A program made the position numbers and the translations under genes. Under the pieces are notes generated by a model. It did no database searches. It worked only from the letters and a program-made list of their open reading frames with translations, and was not told the DNA's origin. Of a stretch of 64,000 bases of DNA, positions 1 to 8,238 are shown in pieces; positions within the stretch are counted from its first letter, which is position 1, and each line of letters starts with the position of its first letter. The stretch spans positions 62,001 through 126,000 of the forward strand of contig CCNC01000068.1 in the NCBI GenBank assembly GCA_000824845.1, in the 5' to 3' direction. The DNA is from Mesorhizobium sp. ORS 3359 (lineage in GTDB: Bacteria > Pseudomonadota > Alphaproteobacteria > Rhizobiales > Rhizobiaceae).

Positions 1-2
1 GC

Positions 3-476
3 CATGACCGCACGATGTCCTATGTCGCAGTCAAGGACGACGCGGTCATCGCGTCGGTGCGCATGACGCGCGTGGCCGCGGGCGCGGGACGCGCCATGAT
101 GCTCGGCCCGCTTGCGGTGCGCCCCGCCTTCAAGAATCTCGGCATCGGCCGCAAGCTGGTCGCGATCGCGCTGGAAGCGGCCAGGAAGGCCGGCGCGCCT
201 GCCGTCATCCTGGTCGGCGACGAGCCGTATTATGGGCCGCTCGGCTTCAAGCGCTTCCCGCGCGGGCAGATCACCATGCCGCGCCCGGTCGATCTCGACC
301 GGCTGCTGCATTACGAGATCAAGCTGGGCGCCGTTGCCCGCTTTGCCGGTGAGGTTTGCCACGCCAGCATGGCAAGGGTCGCGGAATTTGCCCCGGCTCT
401 GGCGCGGCCGACCAGCAATGCGCAGCTATCGATCGAGCCGGCCATTGCGGTTGCGCCTCCCCTGCGCGCCTCGTAG
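3..476 (+). CDS. GNAT family N-acetyltransferase (YhbS-like), 5' end cut by the window
   Basis: The reading frame is open to the left edge, so the true start lies outside the window; an internal ATG at 15 is probably not the start. What is visible is the C-terminal part of a GNAT fold. The acetyl-CoA loop appears as NLGIGRKLV and is followed by a GDEPYYGPLGFKRF stretch typical of COG3153 (YhbS-type) acetyltransferases, which are normally about 170-190 residues. The last 50 residues are a poorly conserved tail. The substrate cannot be told. The gene ends 27 bases before an SDR gene on the same strand, so the two may be co-transcribed. Family assignment is good; function is unknown. Confidence 0.8.
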   Translation, partial: HDRTMSYVAVKDDAVIASVRMTRVAAGAGRAMMLGPLAVRPAFKNLGIGRKLVAIALEAARKAGAPAVILVGDEPYYGPLGFKRFPRGQITMPRPVDLDRLLHYEIKLGAVARFAGEVCHASMARVAEFAPALARPTSNAQLSIEPAIAVAPPLRAS

Positions 477-503
477 CATAATCCGGAATCCTGGGAGGCT
501 TGC

Positions 504-1265
504 ATGAACCCGAACGGCCAGATCGCGATCGTCACCGGCGGCGGGTCGGGCCTTGGCGAGGCGACGGCGCGCGCGCTTGCCGCAAAGGGCGCCCGCGTCG
601 CCATCCTCGATGTGGGCATCGAGCGCGCGGCGAAGGTCGCGGCCGACATCGGCGGCATCGCGGTCCAATGCGACGTTAGCAGCGGCGAGAGCGCCACGGC
701 CGCGATCGCCGAGGCGGCCGAAAGGCTTGGGCCGCCGCGCATCCTGGTCAATTGCGCCGGCATCGCCATCGGTGTGAAGACGATCGGCAAGGACGGACCG
801 CATCCGCTCGACCAGTACCGCAAGGTTATCGAGATCAACCTGATCGGCACGTTCAACATGATCCGCCTCGTTGCCGATCGGGCGGCGAAGCTCGATCCCC
901 TTGCCGGGGGCGAGCGCGGCGTCATCGTCAACACCGCCTCCGTTGCCGCTTTTGACGGACAGATCGGGCAGGCGGCCTATTCCGCTTCCAAGGGCGGCGT
1001 CGTCGGCATGACGCTGCCGGTCGCGCGCGATCTGGCGCGCTCCGGCATTCGCGTCTGCACCATCGCGCCCGGCATCTTCAAGACGCCGATGATGGCCGGC
1101 ATGCCGCAGGACGTGCAGGATTCGCTCGGCGCCGCCGTGCCCTTTCCGCCGCGGCTCGGCGAGCCGGCGGAATATGCCTCCCTTGCCCTCCACATCATCG
1201 AGAACCAGATGCTGAACGGCGAGACCATCCGCCTCGACGGCGCAATCCGCATGGCGCCGAAATAG
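504..1265 (+). CDS. SDR dehydrogenase, 3-hydroxyacyl-CoA dehydrogenase type II (HSD10-like)
   Basis: A 253-residue classical short-chain dehydrogenase. The nucleotide-binding motif TGGGSGLG is at residues 11-18, NCAG at 83-86, Asn112 in the INLIGT strand, and the catalytic Ser146, Tyr159 and Lys163 are in place. The layout, including the long segment before the catalytic serine and the [11 protein letters not shown] loop, fits the HSD17B10/type II 3-hydroxyacyl-CoA dehydrogenase group, which oxidises 3-hydroxyacyl-CoA with NAD in fatty or branched-chain acid breakdown. An AGGnnnG-like ribosome site (gggagg) precedes the ATG at 504. A CaiB/racemase-type gene follows after 4 bases, which supports a role in CoA-ester metabolism. 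Exact substrate is inferred. Confidence 0.86.
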   Translation: MNPNGQIAIVTGGGSGLGEATARALAAKGARVAILDVGIERAAKVAADIGGIAVQCDVSSGESATAAIAEAAERLGPPRILVNCAGIAIGVKTIGKDGPHPLDQYRKVIEINLIGTFNMIRLVADRAAKLDPLAGGERGVIVNTASVAAFDGQIGQAAYSASKGGVVGMTLPVARDLARSGIRVCTIAPGIFKTPMMAGMPQDVQDSLGAAVPFPPRLGEPAEYASLALHIIENQMLNGETIRLDGAIRMAPK

Positions 1266-1269
1266 CGGG

Positions 1270-2457
1270 ATGACCGGATCGCCGACAGGTGCCGGTGTTT
1301 CCACCGAAAGGACAGGCCCGCTCGCCGGCCTGAAAGTCATCGAGATGGCCGGGCTCGGCCCGGTGCCGCTTGCCGCCCTGATGCTGGCCGAGATGGGTGC
1401 CGATGTGTTGCGCATCGAACGCGCCGATGCCGGCCAGCCGCTTCTGAACCTGCCGGAAGAATACGACCTCGACCGCCACGGCCGTTCCATCCTCAAGCTC
1501 GACCTCAAGCGTCCGGCGGGCGCGGAGCTGTTGCTTCGGCTCGCGGCATGGGCCGACTTGCTTGTCGAAGGGTTCCGCCCCGGTGTGATGGAGCGTCTCG
1601 GCCTAGGGCCCGATATCCTGCTCCAACACAATCCGGCGCTGATCTATGGCCGCCTGACCGGGTTCGGCCAGAATGGACCGCTGTCCGGGCGAGCCGGGCA
1701 CGACATCACCTATCTCGCTTATGCAGGCCTGCTGCACGCGATCGGCAGGAAGGACACGCCGCCGGTGCCGCCGCTCAATCTCGTCGCGGATCAAGGCGGC
1801 GGCGCCATGATGCTGATTGCCGGCGCGCTCGCCGCCCTTTTCCAGCGTTCGCTGACCGGAAAGGGCCAGGTGGTCGACGCCTCGATGATCGAGGGGGCCT
1901 CAATGCTCGCGGCGCCCATCCACGCTTACATGGCGGCGGGCCTGTGGAGCGACAGGCGCGGCGAGAACCTACTCGATTCCGGCGCGCCGTTTTACGACAC
2001 CTATGAGACGGCGGACGCGCGGCACATTGCCGTCGGCTGCCTCGAACCGCGTTTCTTCGGCGAATTCGCCAGGCTGCTGCCGCTCGCCGGGCATTTTGTC
2101 GGCAACCAATATGACAGATCGTCGTGGCCCGAGATGCGCGCCGCCATTGCCGAGCGGGTCAGGGAGAAAACGCGCGACGAGTGGGCCGAGCTTTTCTCTG
2201 CGTCCGATGCCTGTGTCGCGCCCGTGCTGTCGCTGGTCGAAGCCAGGACCCACCCGCACAATCGCGCCAGGCAAAGCTTTGTGACGCCTGGCGGGTTCGA
2301 GCGCCCCGCGCCGGCGCCGCGTTTCTCGCAGGACCCGGCAGCGGCCGCGGGAGCACCGGCCGCCGCCGATCGCGAGAGCGCAAGCATATTGGCCCGTCTT
2401 GGCTTGAGCCAGGAGGAAATCGCGGCCCTTGCAAAGGCCGGTGTGCTCGGCCGATAA
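1270..2457 (+). CDS. CaiB/BaiF family CoA-transferase, alpha-methylacyl-CoA racemase-like
   Basis: A 395-residue class III CoA-transferase family protein. It has the LAGLKVIEMAGLGP opening (residues 18-31), the EMGADVLRIE segment, and the GFGQNGPLSGRAGHDI motif ending near residue 146. His144-Asp145 sits where the racemase branch carries its catalytic acid/base pair. Such enzymes either move CoA between acids or epimerise 2-methylacyl-CoA. The absence of a partner subunit and the adjacent HSD10-type gene, only 4 bases upstream, favour the racemase reading in branched-chain or sterol side-chain degradation. The C-terminal 30 residues are Ala/Pro-rich linker followed by a short helix (LGLSQEEIAAL), usual for the family. 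Racemase versus transferase is not settled by sequence alone. Confidence 0.83.
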   Translation: MTGSPTGAGVSTERTGPLAGLKVIEMAGLGPVPLAALMLAEMGADVLRIERADAGQPLLNLPEEYDLDRHGRSILKLDLKRPAGAELLLRLAAWADLLVEGFRPGVMERLGLGPDILLQHNPALIYGRLTGFGQNGPLSGRAGHDITYLAYAGLLHAIGRKDTPPVPPLNLVADQGGGAMMLIAGALAALFQRSLTGKGQVVDASMIEGASMLAAPIHAYMAAGLWSDRRGENLLDSGAPFYDTYETADARHIAVGCLEPRFFGEFARLLPLAGHFVGNQYDRSSWPEMRAAIAERVREKTRDEWAELFSASDACVAPVLSLVEARTHPHNRARQSFVTPGGFERPAPAPRFSQDPAAAAGAPAAADRESASILARLGLSQEEIAALAKAGVLGR

Positions 2458-2493
2458 CCGGAGAATGGAGATCAACTTATCTCGGGTGAGCTT

Positions 2494-3264
2494 GTGACCG
2501 AACGGAAGAAAGATGTCATTCGCGAGACCGACGCCGAAGCGATCAGGCTGGCGAAAACCCTGATCCGCTCGGCGCGTTTCGGCGCGCTCGCGGTTATCGA
2601 GCCCGGCACCGGCTCGCCGCTGGCGAGCCGGGTCGGCGTCGCCACCGACATCGACGGCGCGCCGCTGATCCTGGTCTCGATGCTGTCCGCGCACACAGGT
2701 GCGCTTGTCGCCGATCCGCGCTGCTCGCTGCTGCTTGGCGAGCCCGGCAAGGGCGATCCGCTGGCGCATCCGCGCATCAGCCTGGCGTGCCGGGCCGTGC
2801 GGCTGGAGCGGGGATCGGCCGACCAGGTCCGAGCCGAACGCCGCTACCTCAATCGCAATCCGAAGGCCAAGCTTTATGCCGGGCTCGGCGATTTCTCGTT
2901 CTTCCGGCTCGAGCCTGGCCGCGCCAGCCTGAATGGCGGCTTCGGCAAGGCCTATCTTCTCGAGCGCGATGATTTCATCACCGGCAGCGCCCTTGCGGAG
3001 GAACTGGGCGGCAGCGAGCAGGCAGCACTCGATCACATGAATGCCGACCATCGCGACGCGATTGCCCTTTATGCCCGTCACTTCGGCGGCGCCACGGGCG
3101 ACGGCTGGACCGTCACCGGCTTCGATGCCGACGGCATGGATCTCGCCGCCCCGGACGCGACCTGCAGGATCTTCTTTCCCCAGCCTTTGCAAGCCGCGCG
3201 CGAATTGCGTTCGGTGCTCGTCGAGATGGCGAAGACGGGACGCGCGGCAGAGCAAGAGCGATAG
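2494..3264 (+). CDS. HugZ-family heme-utilisation / pyridoxamine-phosphate-oxidase-like protein
   Basis: A 256-residue protein with a split-barrel flavin/heme-binding domain (residues about 15-150, including the LASRVGVATDIDGAPLILVS strand) followed by a DUF2470-type C-terminal domain (DHMNADHRDAIALYARHFG, about residues 183-201). This two-domain plan is that of HugZ/HutZ heme-iron utilisation proteins and their plant and bacterial relatives. The start is a GTG at 2494; a GGTGAG ribosome site lies a few bases before it. It follows the CaiB-type gene by 36 bases. Heme breakdown is only inferred from family; no heme-uptake genes are visible nearby, so it may be a general flavin- or heme-binding protein. 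Confidence 0.8.
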   Translation: MTERKKDVIRETDAEAIRLAKTLIRSARFGALAVIEPGTGSPLASRVGVATDIDGAPLILVSMLSAHTGALVADPRCSLLLGEPGKGDPLAHPRISLACRAVRLERGSADQVRAERRYLNRNPKAKLYAGLGDFSFFRLEPGRASLNGGFGKAYLLERDDFITGSALAEELGGSEQAALDHMNADHRDAIALYARHFGGATGDGWTVTGFDADGMDLAAPDATCRIFFPQPLQAARELRSVLVEMAKTGRAAEQER

Positions 3265-3419
3265 TTGATCGCGCGCCAGCGAAAGCAACGCTTGAGATTT
3301 AAACGAAATGATCTACCTTTGTTGTGGCGCTGATTCAGCGCCTATCGACATCTGAACATTGTGGAATCAGGCGCCATTGCCCCCTGGCGCCAGGATGAGC
3401 CAGGACCCTTGGGGGATCT

Positions 3420-3758
3420 ATGATCTCAAACAAACTAATGGCCAATGCGGAATCGGCCGCCGCCTTTCTCACTCTCATGGGTAACGAAAAGCGTTTGCTG
3501 ATCGTGGCCCATCTGATCGACGACGAAATGTCGGTCGGCGCCATCGCCGAAAAGGTGCAACTCAGCCAGTCCGCGCTGTCGCAGCATCTCGCCAAGCTGA
3601 GGGCGCTCGATATCGTCGAGACCCGGCGCGACCGCCAGATGATCTACTATTCCTGCAAATCCGAAGCGGTGCGCGAATTGCTGCGTATGCTGGAAGGCAT
3701 TTTCGGCGACGGCGATCTTTCGCAGATGGCCTATCGGTTGCGTCGCGCCGGGGCTTGA
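3420..3758 (+). CDS. ArsR/SmtB family transcriptional regulator, NolR-like
   Basis: A 112-residue winged-helix repressor. The N-terminal helix (ESAAAFLTLMGNEKRLLIV) leads into the recognition helix segment KVQLSQSALSQHLAKLRALD (residues about 46-65) and a wing with TRRDRQMIYYSC. The order and wording of these motifs closely resemble NolR, the rhizobial nodulation/quorum regulator, which I recall as containing LSQSALSQHLSKLR and RRD..TIYYS. The metal-binding ELCVCDL motif of metal sensors is absent, which supports a NolR-type rather than metal-sensing role. A 155-base upstream gap probably holds its promoter. It is followed by a TrmH-type gene 51 bases on. Being true NolR rather than a paralog is uncertain. 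Confidence 0.8.
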   Translation: MISNKLMANAESAAAFLTLMGNEKRLLIVAHLIDDEMSVGAIAEKVQLSQSALSQHLAKLRALDIVETRRDRQMIYYSCKSEAVRELLRMLEGIFGDGDLSQMAYRLRRAGA

Positions 3759-3809
3759 CCCGCGGCGCAGTGGCTCATTACCTCGCTGACCATCCTCGGC
3801 GAGGCCTGT

Positions 3810-4607
3810 ATGAACATCATCCCGATCGACGATCCTGGAGACCCGCGCGTCGCCGCCTATCTCCACATTCGCGAGCGCGACCTCGTCGGTAGGCAGGGCC
3901 GCTTCGTCGCCGAAGGCAAGGTGGTGCTGGACCTCTTGCTGTCGACAGGGCGCTTCGCTGCCGAGTCGGCTCTTATCCTCGAAAACCGGCTGGCGGGCCT
4001 GCAGGAAATCCTGCGCAAGGCGCCTTCGGATTTCCCGGTCTATGTCGCGGCCGGCAAGGTCATGGACCGGATCGCCGGCTTCCACATGCATCGCGGCGTC
4101 CTGGCGATCGGCATGCGCGGCGATCCGGCGCCCGCCGAGCTTTTGGTGCAAGACTTGCCTCGGCAAGCCTTGGCCGTCGTCCTGGTCGGCATCTCCAATC
4201 ACGACAATATGGGGGCGATCTTCCGCAATGCCGCGGCCTTCGGCGCAGACGCAGTGCTGCTAGACCGGACCTGCTGCGATCCGCTTTACCGCAAGGCGAT
4301 CCGCGTTTCCGTCGGCGCGGCGCTGAAGGTTCCCTTCGCGTCCTTCAACGATACCGCAGCCTTCACCGCGACGCTCGACCGGCTTGGCTTCAGCCAGTTC
4401 GCCCTCTCGCCGAGCGGGTCAACCGACATACGCGACGCGGAGCGGCCACCGAGGCTGGCGCTCTATCTCGGCACTGAAGGCGAAGGCCTGCCACAAGAGC
4501 TGCTTGCCAGACTGCACACGGTACGGATCGCCATGGCGGAAGACTTCGACAGCCTGAACGTCGCGGCAGCTTCGGCCGTCGCCTTACATCACTTTTCAAA
4601 CCGGTAG
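3810..4607 (+). CDS. TrmH/SpoU family RNA 2'-O-ribose methyltransferase
   Basis: A 265-residue SPOUT methyltransferase. The N-terminal half is a substrate-binding domain (GRFVAEGKVVLDLLLSTGRF, residues about 31-50). The C-terminal half carries the three SpoU motifs: motif 1 ISNHDNMGAIFRNAAAFG (from about residue 129), motif 2 LYLGTEGEGLP (about 222-232) and motif 3 IAMAEDFDSLNVAAASAVAL (about 241-260). These form the knotted AdoMet site that methylates a ribose in rRNA or tRNA. The family position is clear; which nucleotide is modified cannot be read. It ends 40 bases from a convergent gene. Confidence 0.87.
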   Translation: MNIIPIDDPGDPRVAAYLHIRERDLVGRQGRFVAEGKVVLDLLLSTGRFAAESALILENRLAGLQEILRKAPSDFPVYVAAGKVMDRIAGFHMHRGVLAIGMRGDPAPAELLVQDLPRQALAVVLVGISNHDNMGAIFRNAAAFGADAVLLDRTCCDPLYRKAIRVSVGAALKVPFASFNDTAAFTATLDRLGFSQFALSPSGSTDIRDAERPPRLALYLGTEGEGLPQELLARLHTVRIAMAEDFDSLNVAAASAVALHHFSNR

Positions 4608-4647
4608 CAGCCCCCGAAACGATCCGAGGGCGCCCGCGATCGTCTCC

Positions 4648-5790
4648 TCAGCTGGAGGAGCCGGCCTTCTGCAACGCCCTCACGCGGTCGGCAAGGCTGA
4701 TGCCGCGCCCATTCTGCTGCCCGTCACTCGCCAGGGCCTTGGCGATAGGGGAATCCGGCCCTTCGAGCTTCATCGTCAGATTGACGACCTCGGCCGCCAG
4801 CTCGTTCATCTGTTCGCGAAGGCCGGCACCGGAGCGTGCGTCGCCCGCCAATTCCGGCATTGCCGTCCCCGAGGCGGCGAGATCGGTTTTCAGCCGCTTG
4901 TTCTCACGCGCCAGCGCCGTCAGCCTTGCCTCCAGCCGCTCCCGGTCGGCCTCGAGCTTGGCGATCGCCTTGTCGAGATCGTCGCTTTTCGCATCCGGGC
5001 CAGCAGTCAGCCGCGCGACGCCGTTTGCCACGGCGGTTTCCTTCGAACGTTCGCGCATTCGGGCAAGGTCCTTCTCGCGCCGGTCGAGCTTCTCCTCACG
5101 GTCGGCGAGCGTGGCGAGCAGCCGCTCCACCTTCTTCTCGAGCTCGGCCGTTTTCTTCTTCTCGACCTTCAACGCTTCGCGCGCAGCCTTGCTTTCCGAG
5201 GCGATTTCCTGGCTGTGGCGGTCCGCCTCCTTGCGCTGGCCCTTGAGCAACGCGATGTCGCTGGCGAGCTTTTCCAGCTCGGATTCGCGCGCAACCAGCT
5301 CGATCTGTCGGTTCGAGGACGAGAAGCTGGCGTCATCATACATCTGCTCGAGCTTCTGCAGCTCCAGAGCGCGCTTCTCCAACGCCCGCTCGGCCTGCGT
5401 AAGCTTTTCCGAGAGGCGGTGCAAATCCTCCTCGCGCTGCCTGAGCTCCGCATTTTTGGCCTGCAAATCGGAAAGCGCCTGGTTCTTGTCCTTCTTCTCG
5501 ACCGCGAGCGCCTTCAAGGCCTCGTGTCCGCGAGCGATCTCCACCAGTTGCTCGGCCACCTTCTCCTGCAGGTTCTTGACGGTTATCTCCAGCCGGCGCG
5601 TCGTCATTGCATATTCCGCCCGGACCCGGTCCTTGTCCGCCTGGATCTCGGCTTGCGTCAGCGGCAGCGACGCCTCCAGGCGTCTGCGCGTCAGCACGAC
5701 GGCCCGCCGCCAGACCGCCGGCGCGATCAACGACACCAGGAAAACGGCGCTCAGGAAACCGAGTGCGAAGAACAGAACCGACTGGACCAA
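4648..5790 (-). CDS. Membrane-anchored coiled-coil protein of unknown function
   Basis: A 380-residue protein with one N-terminal hydrophobic segment (residues about 4-27, FFALGFLSAVFLVSLIAPAVW) followed by a basic patch and then about 250 residues of almost unbroken charged heptad-rich sequence rich in Glu, Lys, Arg, Leu and Ala. This predicts one membrane anchor and a long cytoplasmic coiled coil. A low-complexity Gly/Ala stretch and a short conserved-looking tail (SLADRVRALQKAG) end the protein. I do not recognise a named family beyond uncharacterised rhizobial coiled-coil proteins. The neighbouring DUF1134 gene on the same strand, 134 bases upstream, is an envelope protein, so a structural role at the membrane is a guess. 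Confidence 0.72.
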   Translation of the reverse strand: MVQSVLFFALGFLSAVFLVSLIAPAVWRRAVVLTRRRLEASLPLTQAEIQADKDRVRAEYAMTTRRLEITVKNLQEKVAEQLVEIARGHEALKALAVEKKDKNQALSDLQAKNAELRQREEDLHRLSEKLTQAERALEKRALELQKLEQMYDDASFSSSNRQIELVARESELEKLASDIALLKGQRKEADRHSQEIASESKAAREALKVEKKKTAELEKKVERLLATLADREEKLDRREKDLARMRERSKETAVANGVARLTAGPDAKSDDLDKAIAKLEADRERLEARLTALARENKRLKTDLAASGTAMPELAGDARSGAGLREQMNELAAEVVNLTMKLEGPDSPIAKALASDGQQNGRGISLADRVRALQKAGSSS

Positions 5791-5857
5791 GGCGAGCTAT
5801 CCACTTTGCGGAGCGCCAATCGCTGGATTGTGCCATCTTGGCATGGCCGAAATTCAA

Positions 5858-5883
5858 CGCCGCGGCAAGAGCTTGCCGCGGCG
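5858..5883 (-). terminator. Probable terminator hairpin after the DUF1134 gene
   Basis: A perfect inverted repeat with 12-base arms (CGCCGCGGCAAG and its complement) separated by 2 bases, lying 42 bases beyond the stop of the minus-strand DUF1134 gene. On the minus strand it is followed by TTGAATTT, a weak U-tract. It would make a strong hairpin, so it may end transcription before the coiled-coil gene or stabilise the 3' end. Confidence 0.55.
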
Positions 5884-5924
5884 TGATCAGCACGGTCCGA
5901 GCGATTGTAACGGCCAGAACCCGG

Positions 5925-6506
5925 TCAGAACGGGTTCCAGGTCGGCCTTTCGGTGAGCTTCAGATAGCCGAGATTGACGCCGAGGCGGGCGCCGACGCCG
6001 GTGCGGATCGGCACCAGCAGCACCCGATTGCTCTGCAGCACGTTGAAGCCGACGCCAGCAATGACATAGGCGGAGCCCGCAACGCCGCCGAAGCGGTTGT
6101 AGAGGCTGCTGATGTCGTCGAGGTTGTAGACAAGCATCATCACCCGGGAGCCCTCGCCGCCGAAATCCCAGCCGAGCGACGGCCCTTGCCAGAATACCTT
6201 ATGGTCGCCGGCGTTCTTGGTGTAGAGCGTGCCCTCGCCATAGGTCAGGCCGCCGATGAGGGCCCCGGATCCCTCCTCGCCCAGCAGGTAGCCGTTCGGC
6301 AGACCGTAGGAGGCAAAGATCTTCTCGACGACGGTGGCGAGGCCGCCCGACGTCTCGCCGAAGAATTTGTGACCGGAATCGATGATTTCCTGAGCTGTGT
6401 ACTGTTGGGCCTGCGACGCCGCGGTCGAGAGGATCAAAGCCCCCAGGAGTGCTATGGTCATGGTGAGGACACGGACGAATGTCCGGTCGTAGTATCGGGA
6501 AAACAT
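5925..6506 (-). CDS. DUF1134 envelope protein, EipA-like
   Basis: A 193-residue secreted protein. The N-terminus holds a signal peptide (hydrophobic core TMTIALLGALILSTA, likely cut after an SQA motif near residue 33). The mature part, with GHKFFGETSGGLATVVEKIF, GYLLGEEGSGALIGGLTYG and a Gly-rich C-terminal beta region, matches DUF1134. In Brucella this family is EipA, a small periplasmic beta-barrel needed for envelope integrity and linked to CtrA control in Caulobacter relatives. Its closeness to the CtrA block downstream fits but proves nothing. The first methionine gives a long n-region of 15 residues; a start at the internal Met16 (TMTIAL) is also possible. Confidence 0.85.
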   Translation of the reverse strand: MFSRYYDRTFVRVLTMTIALLGALILSTAASQAQQYTAQEIIDSGHKFFGETSGGLATVVEKIFASYGLPNGYLLGEEGSGALIGGLTYGEGTLYTKNAGDHKVFWQGPSLGWDFGGEGSRVMMLVYNLDDISSLYNRFGGVAGSAYVIAGVGFNVLQSNRVLLVPIRTGVGARLGVNLGYLKLTERPTWNPF

Positions 6507-6845
6507 GCTTCCAATCTCCGTCAGGGAGCACTTTCGCCGACGCCCCGCACCCCTGCGGCTCTTGGCGGCCGTTCAGGGTGGCTATCACGGGCAAACTATG
6601 CCGTAATCCTTTTTCAACCATTAAGCTCTCACACGAAGATGGCGGATCGAAGGCTGAGCTTTGGCCCCGACCACCGGTTTCCCCCCCGTGAACGCACCAT
6701 TTTCAGGCTCAGCAATTTGGATTTGTTGCTGCGCGCTCAGGCGCTGTGTATTCAGAAAGCCTTGGAAAGGCGCGTGATTCGTGTAGGCGGGCGCGAATAC
6801 GGTCGCTCGGCCATTAACAAGTGACTTGAAGCAGGGATTTCATCG

Positions 6846-7475
6846 ATGGCCGAGCTCTTCACTCTTTCCGCGCCCGATCTCGCGGCGCTGCTTTGCAGCC
6901 GCGTCTGCCACGACATCATTTCGCCGGTCGGCGCAATCAACAATGGCCTGGAACTGCTCGATGAAGGCGGCGCCGACGAAGACGCCATGAAGCTCATTCG
7001 CCAGAGCGCCAAAAACGCCTCGGCGCGGCTGCAGTTTGCCCGCATCGCCTTCGGCGCCGCGGGTTCCGCCGGGATGATGATCGACACCGGTGATGCCGAG
7101 GCCGTGGCCATCGCCTTCTTGAAGAACGAAAAACCGGAACTTGTATGGAACGGCTCGCGAGCGCTGCTGCCCAAGAACAAGGTCAAGCTGCTGCTCAACC
7201 TCATTCTTGTCGCCCATGCGGCGATCCCGCGCGGCGGCAAGCTGGTGATCACGCTGGAAAATCTTGAAACCGAACCGCGCTTTTCGCTGTCGGCCAGTGG
7301 CCCGATGCTCCGCGTGCCGCCGAAATTCCTCGAACTGCATTCCGGGCATAAGCCCGAGGAGCCGATTGACGCTCACTCGGTCCAGCCTTACTACACGCTG
7401 CTCCTGGCGCGCGAGGCCAACATGACGATCTCGATCCACGCGACCCCCGAAGAGATCGTGCTGACGGCTGCCTAA
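6846..7475 (+). CDS. chpT: Histidine phosphotransferase ChpT
   Basis: A 209-residue protein with the dimerisation and phosphotransfer helix carrying SRVCHDIISPVGAINNG (residues 18-34). His22 is the expected phospho-acceptor. The rest is a degenerate histidine-kinase-like ATPase fold without ATP-binding boxes, as in ChpT of alphaproteobacteria. ChpT passes phosphate from the hybrid kinase CckA to the response regulators CtrA and CpdR in the cytoplasm. Here it lies about 1.4 kb from ctrA, on the opposite strand, with a single-domain response regulator in between. The start at 6846 follows a CAGGGA-like ribosome site. The stop overlaps the first base of a palindromic repeat. Confidence 0.9.
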   Translation: MAELFTLSAPDLAALLCSRVCHDIISPVGAINNGLELLDEGGADEDAMKLIRQSAKNASARLQFARIAFGAAGSAGMMIDTGDAEAVAIAFLKNEKPELVWNGSRALLPKNKVKLLLNLILVAHAAIPRGGKLVITLENLETEPRFSLSASGPMLRVPPKFLELHSGHKPEEPIDAHSVQPYYTLLLAREANMTISIHATPEEIVLTAA

Positions 7476-7523
7476 CGCATGTCTCCCGAAAGTGGGGACC
7501 GGTTTCGGGATAAAGACATGCGT
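7475..7523. repeat. Rhizobial-type palindromic intergenic repeat
   Basis: A compound inverted repeat. The outer arms are ACGCATGTC (7475-7483) and GACATGCGT (7515-7523), and the inner arms are CCCGAAA (7485-7491) and TTTCGGG (7503-7509). The tail that follows (7524 to about 7572, with AAAGCGCATGGAGCG) resembles text I recall repeated many times between Mesorhizobium genes. It begins at the last base of chpT and can fold as a 3' hairpin. The rest of the 327-base gap to the next gene is AT-richer and shows no further gene; it presumably holds the response-regulator promoter. Confidence 0.7.
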
Positions 7524-7802
7524 AAAATCAAAGACCCAAAGCGCATGGAGCGAATCCGAAGGATCGCGACGCGATTTAAGAAAACTACAAGTATCTTTTA
7601 TTGCTAATATTTGTGTTGGCAGTGCAGATCGAGCAATGCCGGCCGCGATCCGTGTAACAGCGTCGTGGCCAAAAACCGCGCGATGCCCCTGTTTGGAAAA
7701 ACTTTACCTAACGGCTTTTCAGCTTCTTTACCAGATTGGCCTATGGTGTTCACCGGTTACCCGGAGGCTGCCGGTTCGGCAGATGGCAAAGAGGATCCGG
7801 AC

Positions 7803-8171
7803 ATGAAGCGCTGCCTTTTCGTCGATGATTCGAGCGTCATCAGGAAGGTCGCAAAACGTATTCTTGGCGGCTCGGACATCATCGTCGTCGAGGCGTCGAC
7901 CGGGGTCGAGGCTACCGAAATCTGCGCCGACGACATGCCGGACGTCATTGTCATCGACGGCGGGCTGACCGACGTCCAGGCGGTGGACCTTATTCGCCGC
8001 ATCCGCGCTATGGAAGCTCCCATCAAGCCGCAGATCCTGGTCTCGCTGGTCGAGGTAGATGTGGCCGCGATCATGCGTGCCAAGCGCGCCGGCGCTCAAG
8101 GTTATCTCCTGAAGCCCTTCAACCGCGCGCAACTGCTCGAAAGCTTCCGCTTCCTCAAGATCGCCGCCTGA
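7803..8171 (+). CDS. Single-domain response regulator (CheY/DivK-like)
   Basis: A 122-residue receiver domain with no output domain. The acidic pair Asp8-Asp9, phospho-acceptor Asp52 (in VIVIDGG), Ser81 in place of the switch Thr/Ser, and Lys104 (LKPF) are all present, so it should be phosphorylated. The ATG at 7803 is preferred over upstream in-frame starts because the receiver fold begins at once with KRCLFVDDSS. It lies between chpT and ctrA, ending at a terminator shared with ctrA. That position suggests a part in the same phosphorelay, but it does not read like CpdR or canonical DivK and the partner is not known. Confidence 0.83.
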   Translation: MKRCLFVDDSSVIRKVAKRILGGSDIIVVEASTGVEATEICADDMPDVIVIDGGLTDVQAVDLIRRIRAMEAPIKPQILVSLVEVDVAAIMRAKRAGAQGYLLKPFNRAQLLESFRFLKIAA

Positions 8172-8191
8172 TTCGCAGGGAGCGGTCCAAC

Positions 8192-8217
8192 AAAAAACCC
8201 GGCTCAGCCGGGTTTTT
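8192..8217. terminator. Bidirectional rho-independent terminator
   Basis: Stem ACCCGGC / GCCGGGT with a TCA loop, flanked by six A on the left and five T on the right. It sits between the response-regulator gene (ending 8171, plus strand) and ctrA (ending 8239, minus strand), so it can stop transcription from both sides. Confidence 0.9.
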
Positions 8218-8238
8218 GCTTGAAACCGTTTGGATCGC

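Noticed and set aside
426..1631. 401-codon minus-strand frame
   Set aside because: Antisense to the HSD10-type and CaiB-type genes; composition is that of a shadow frame.
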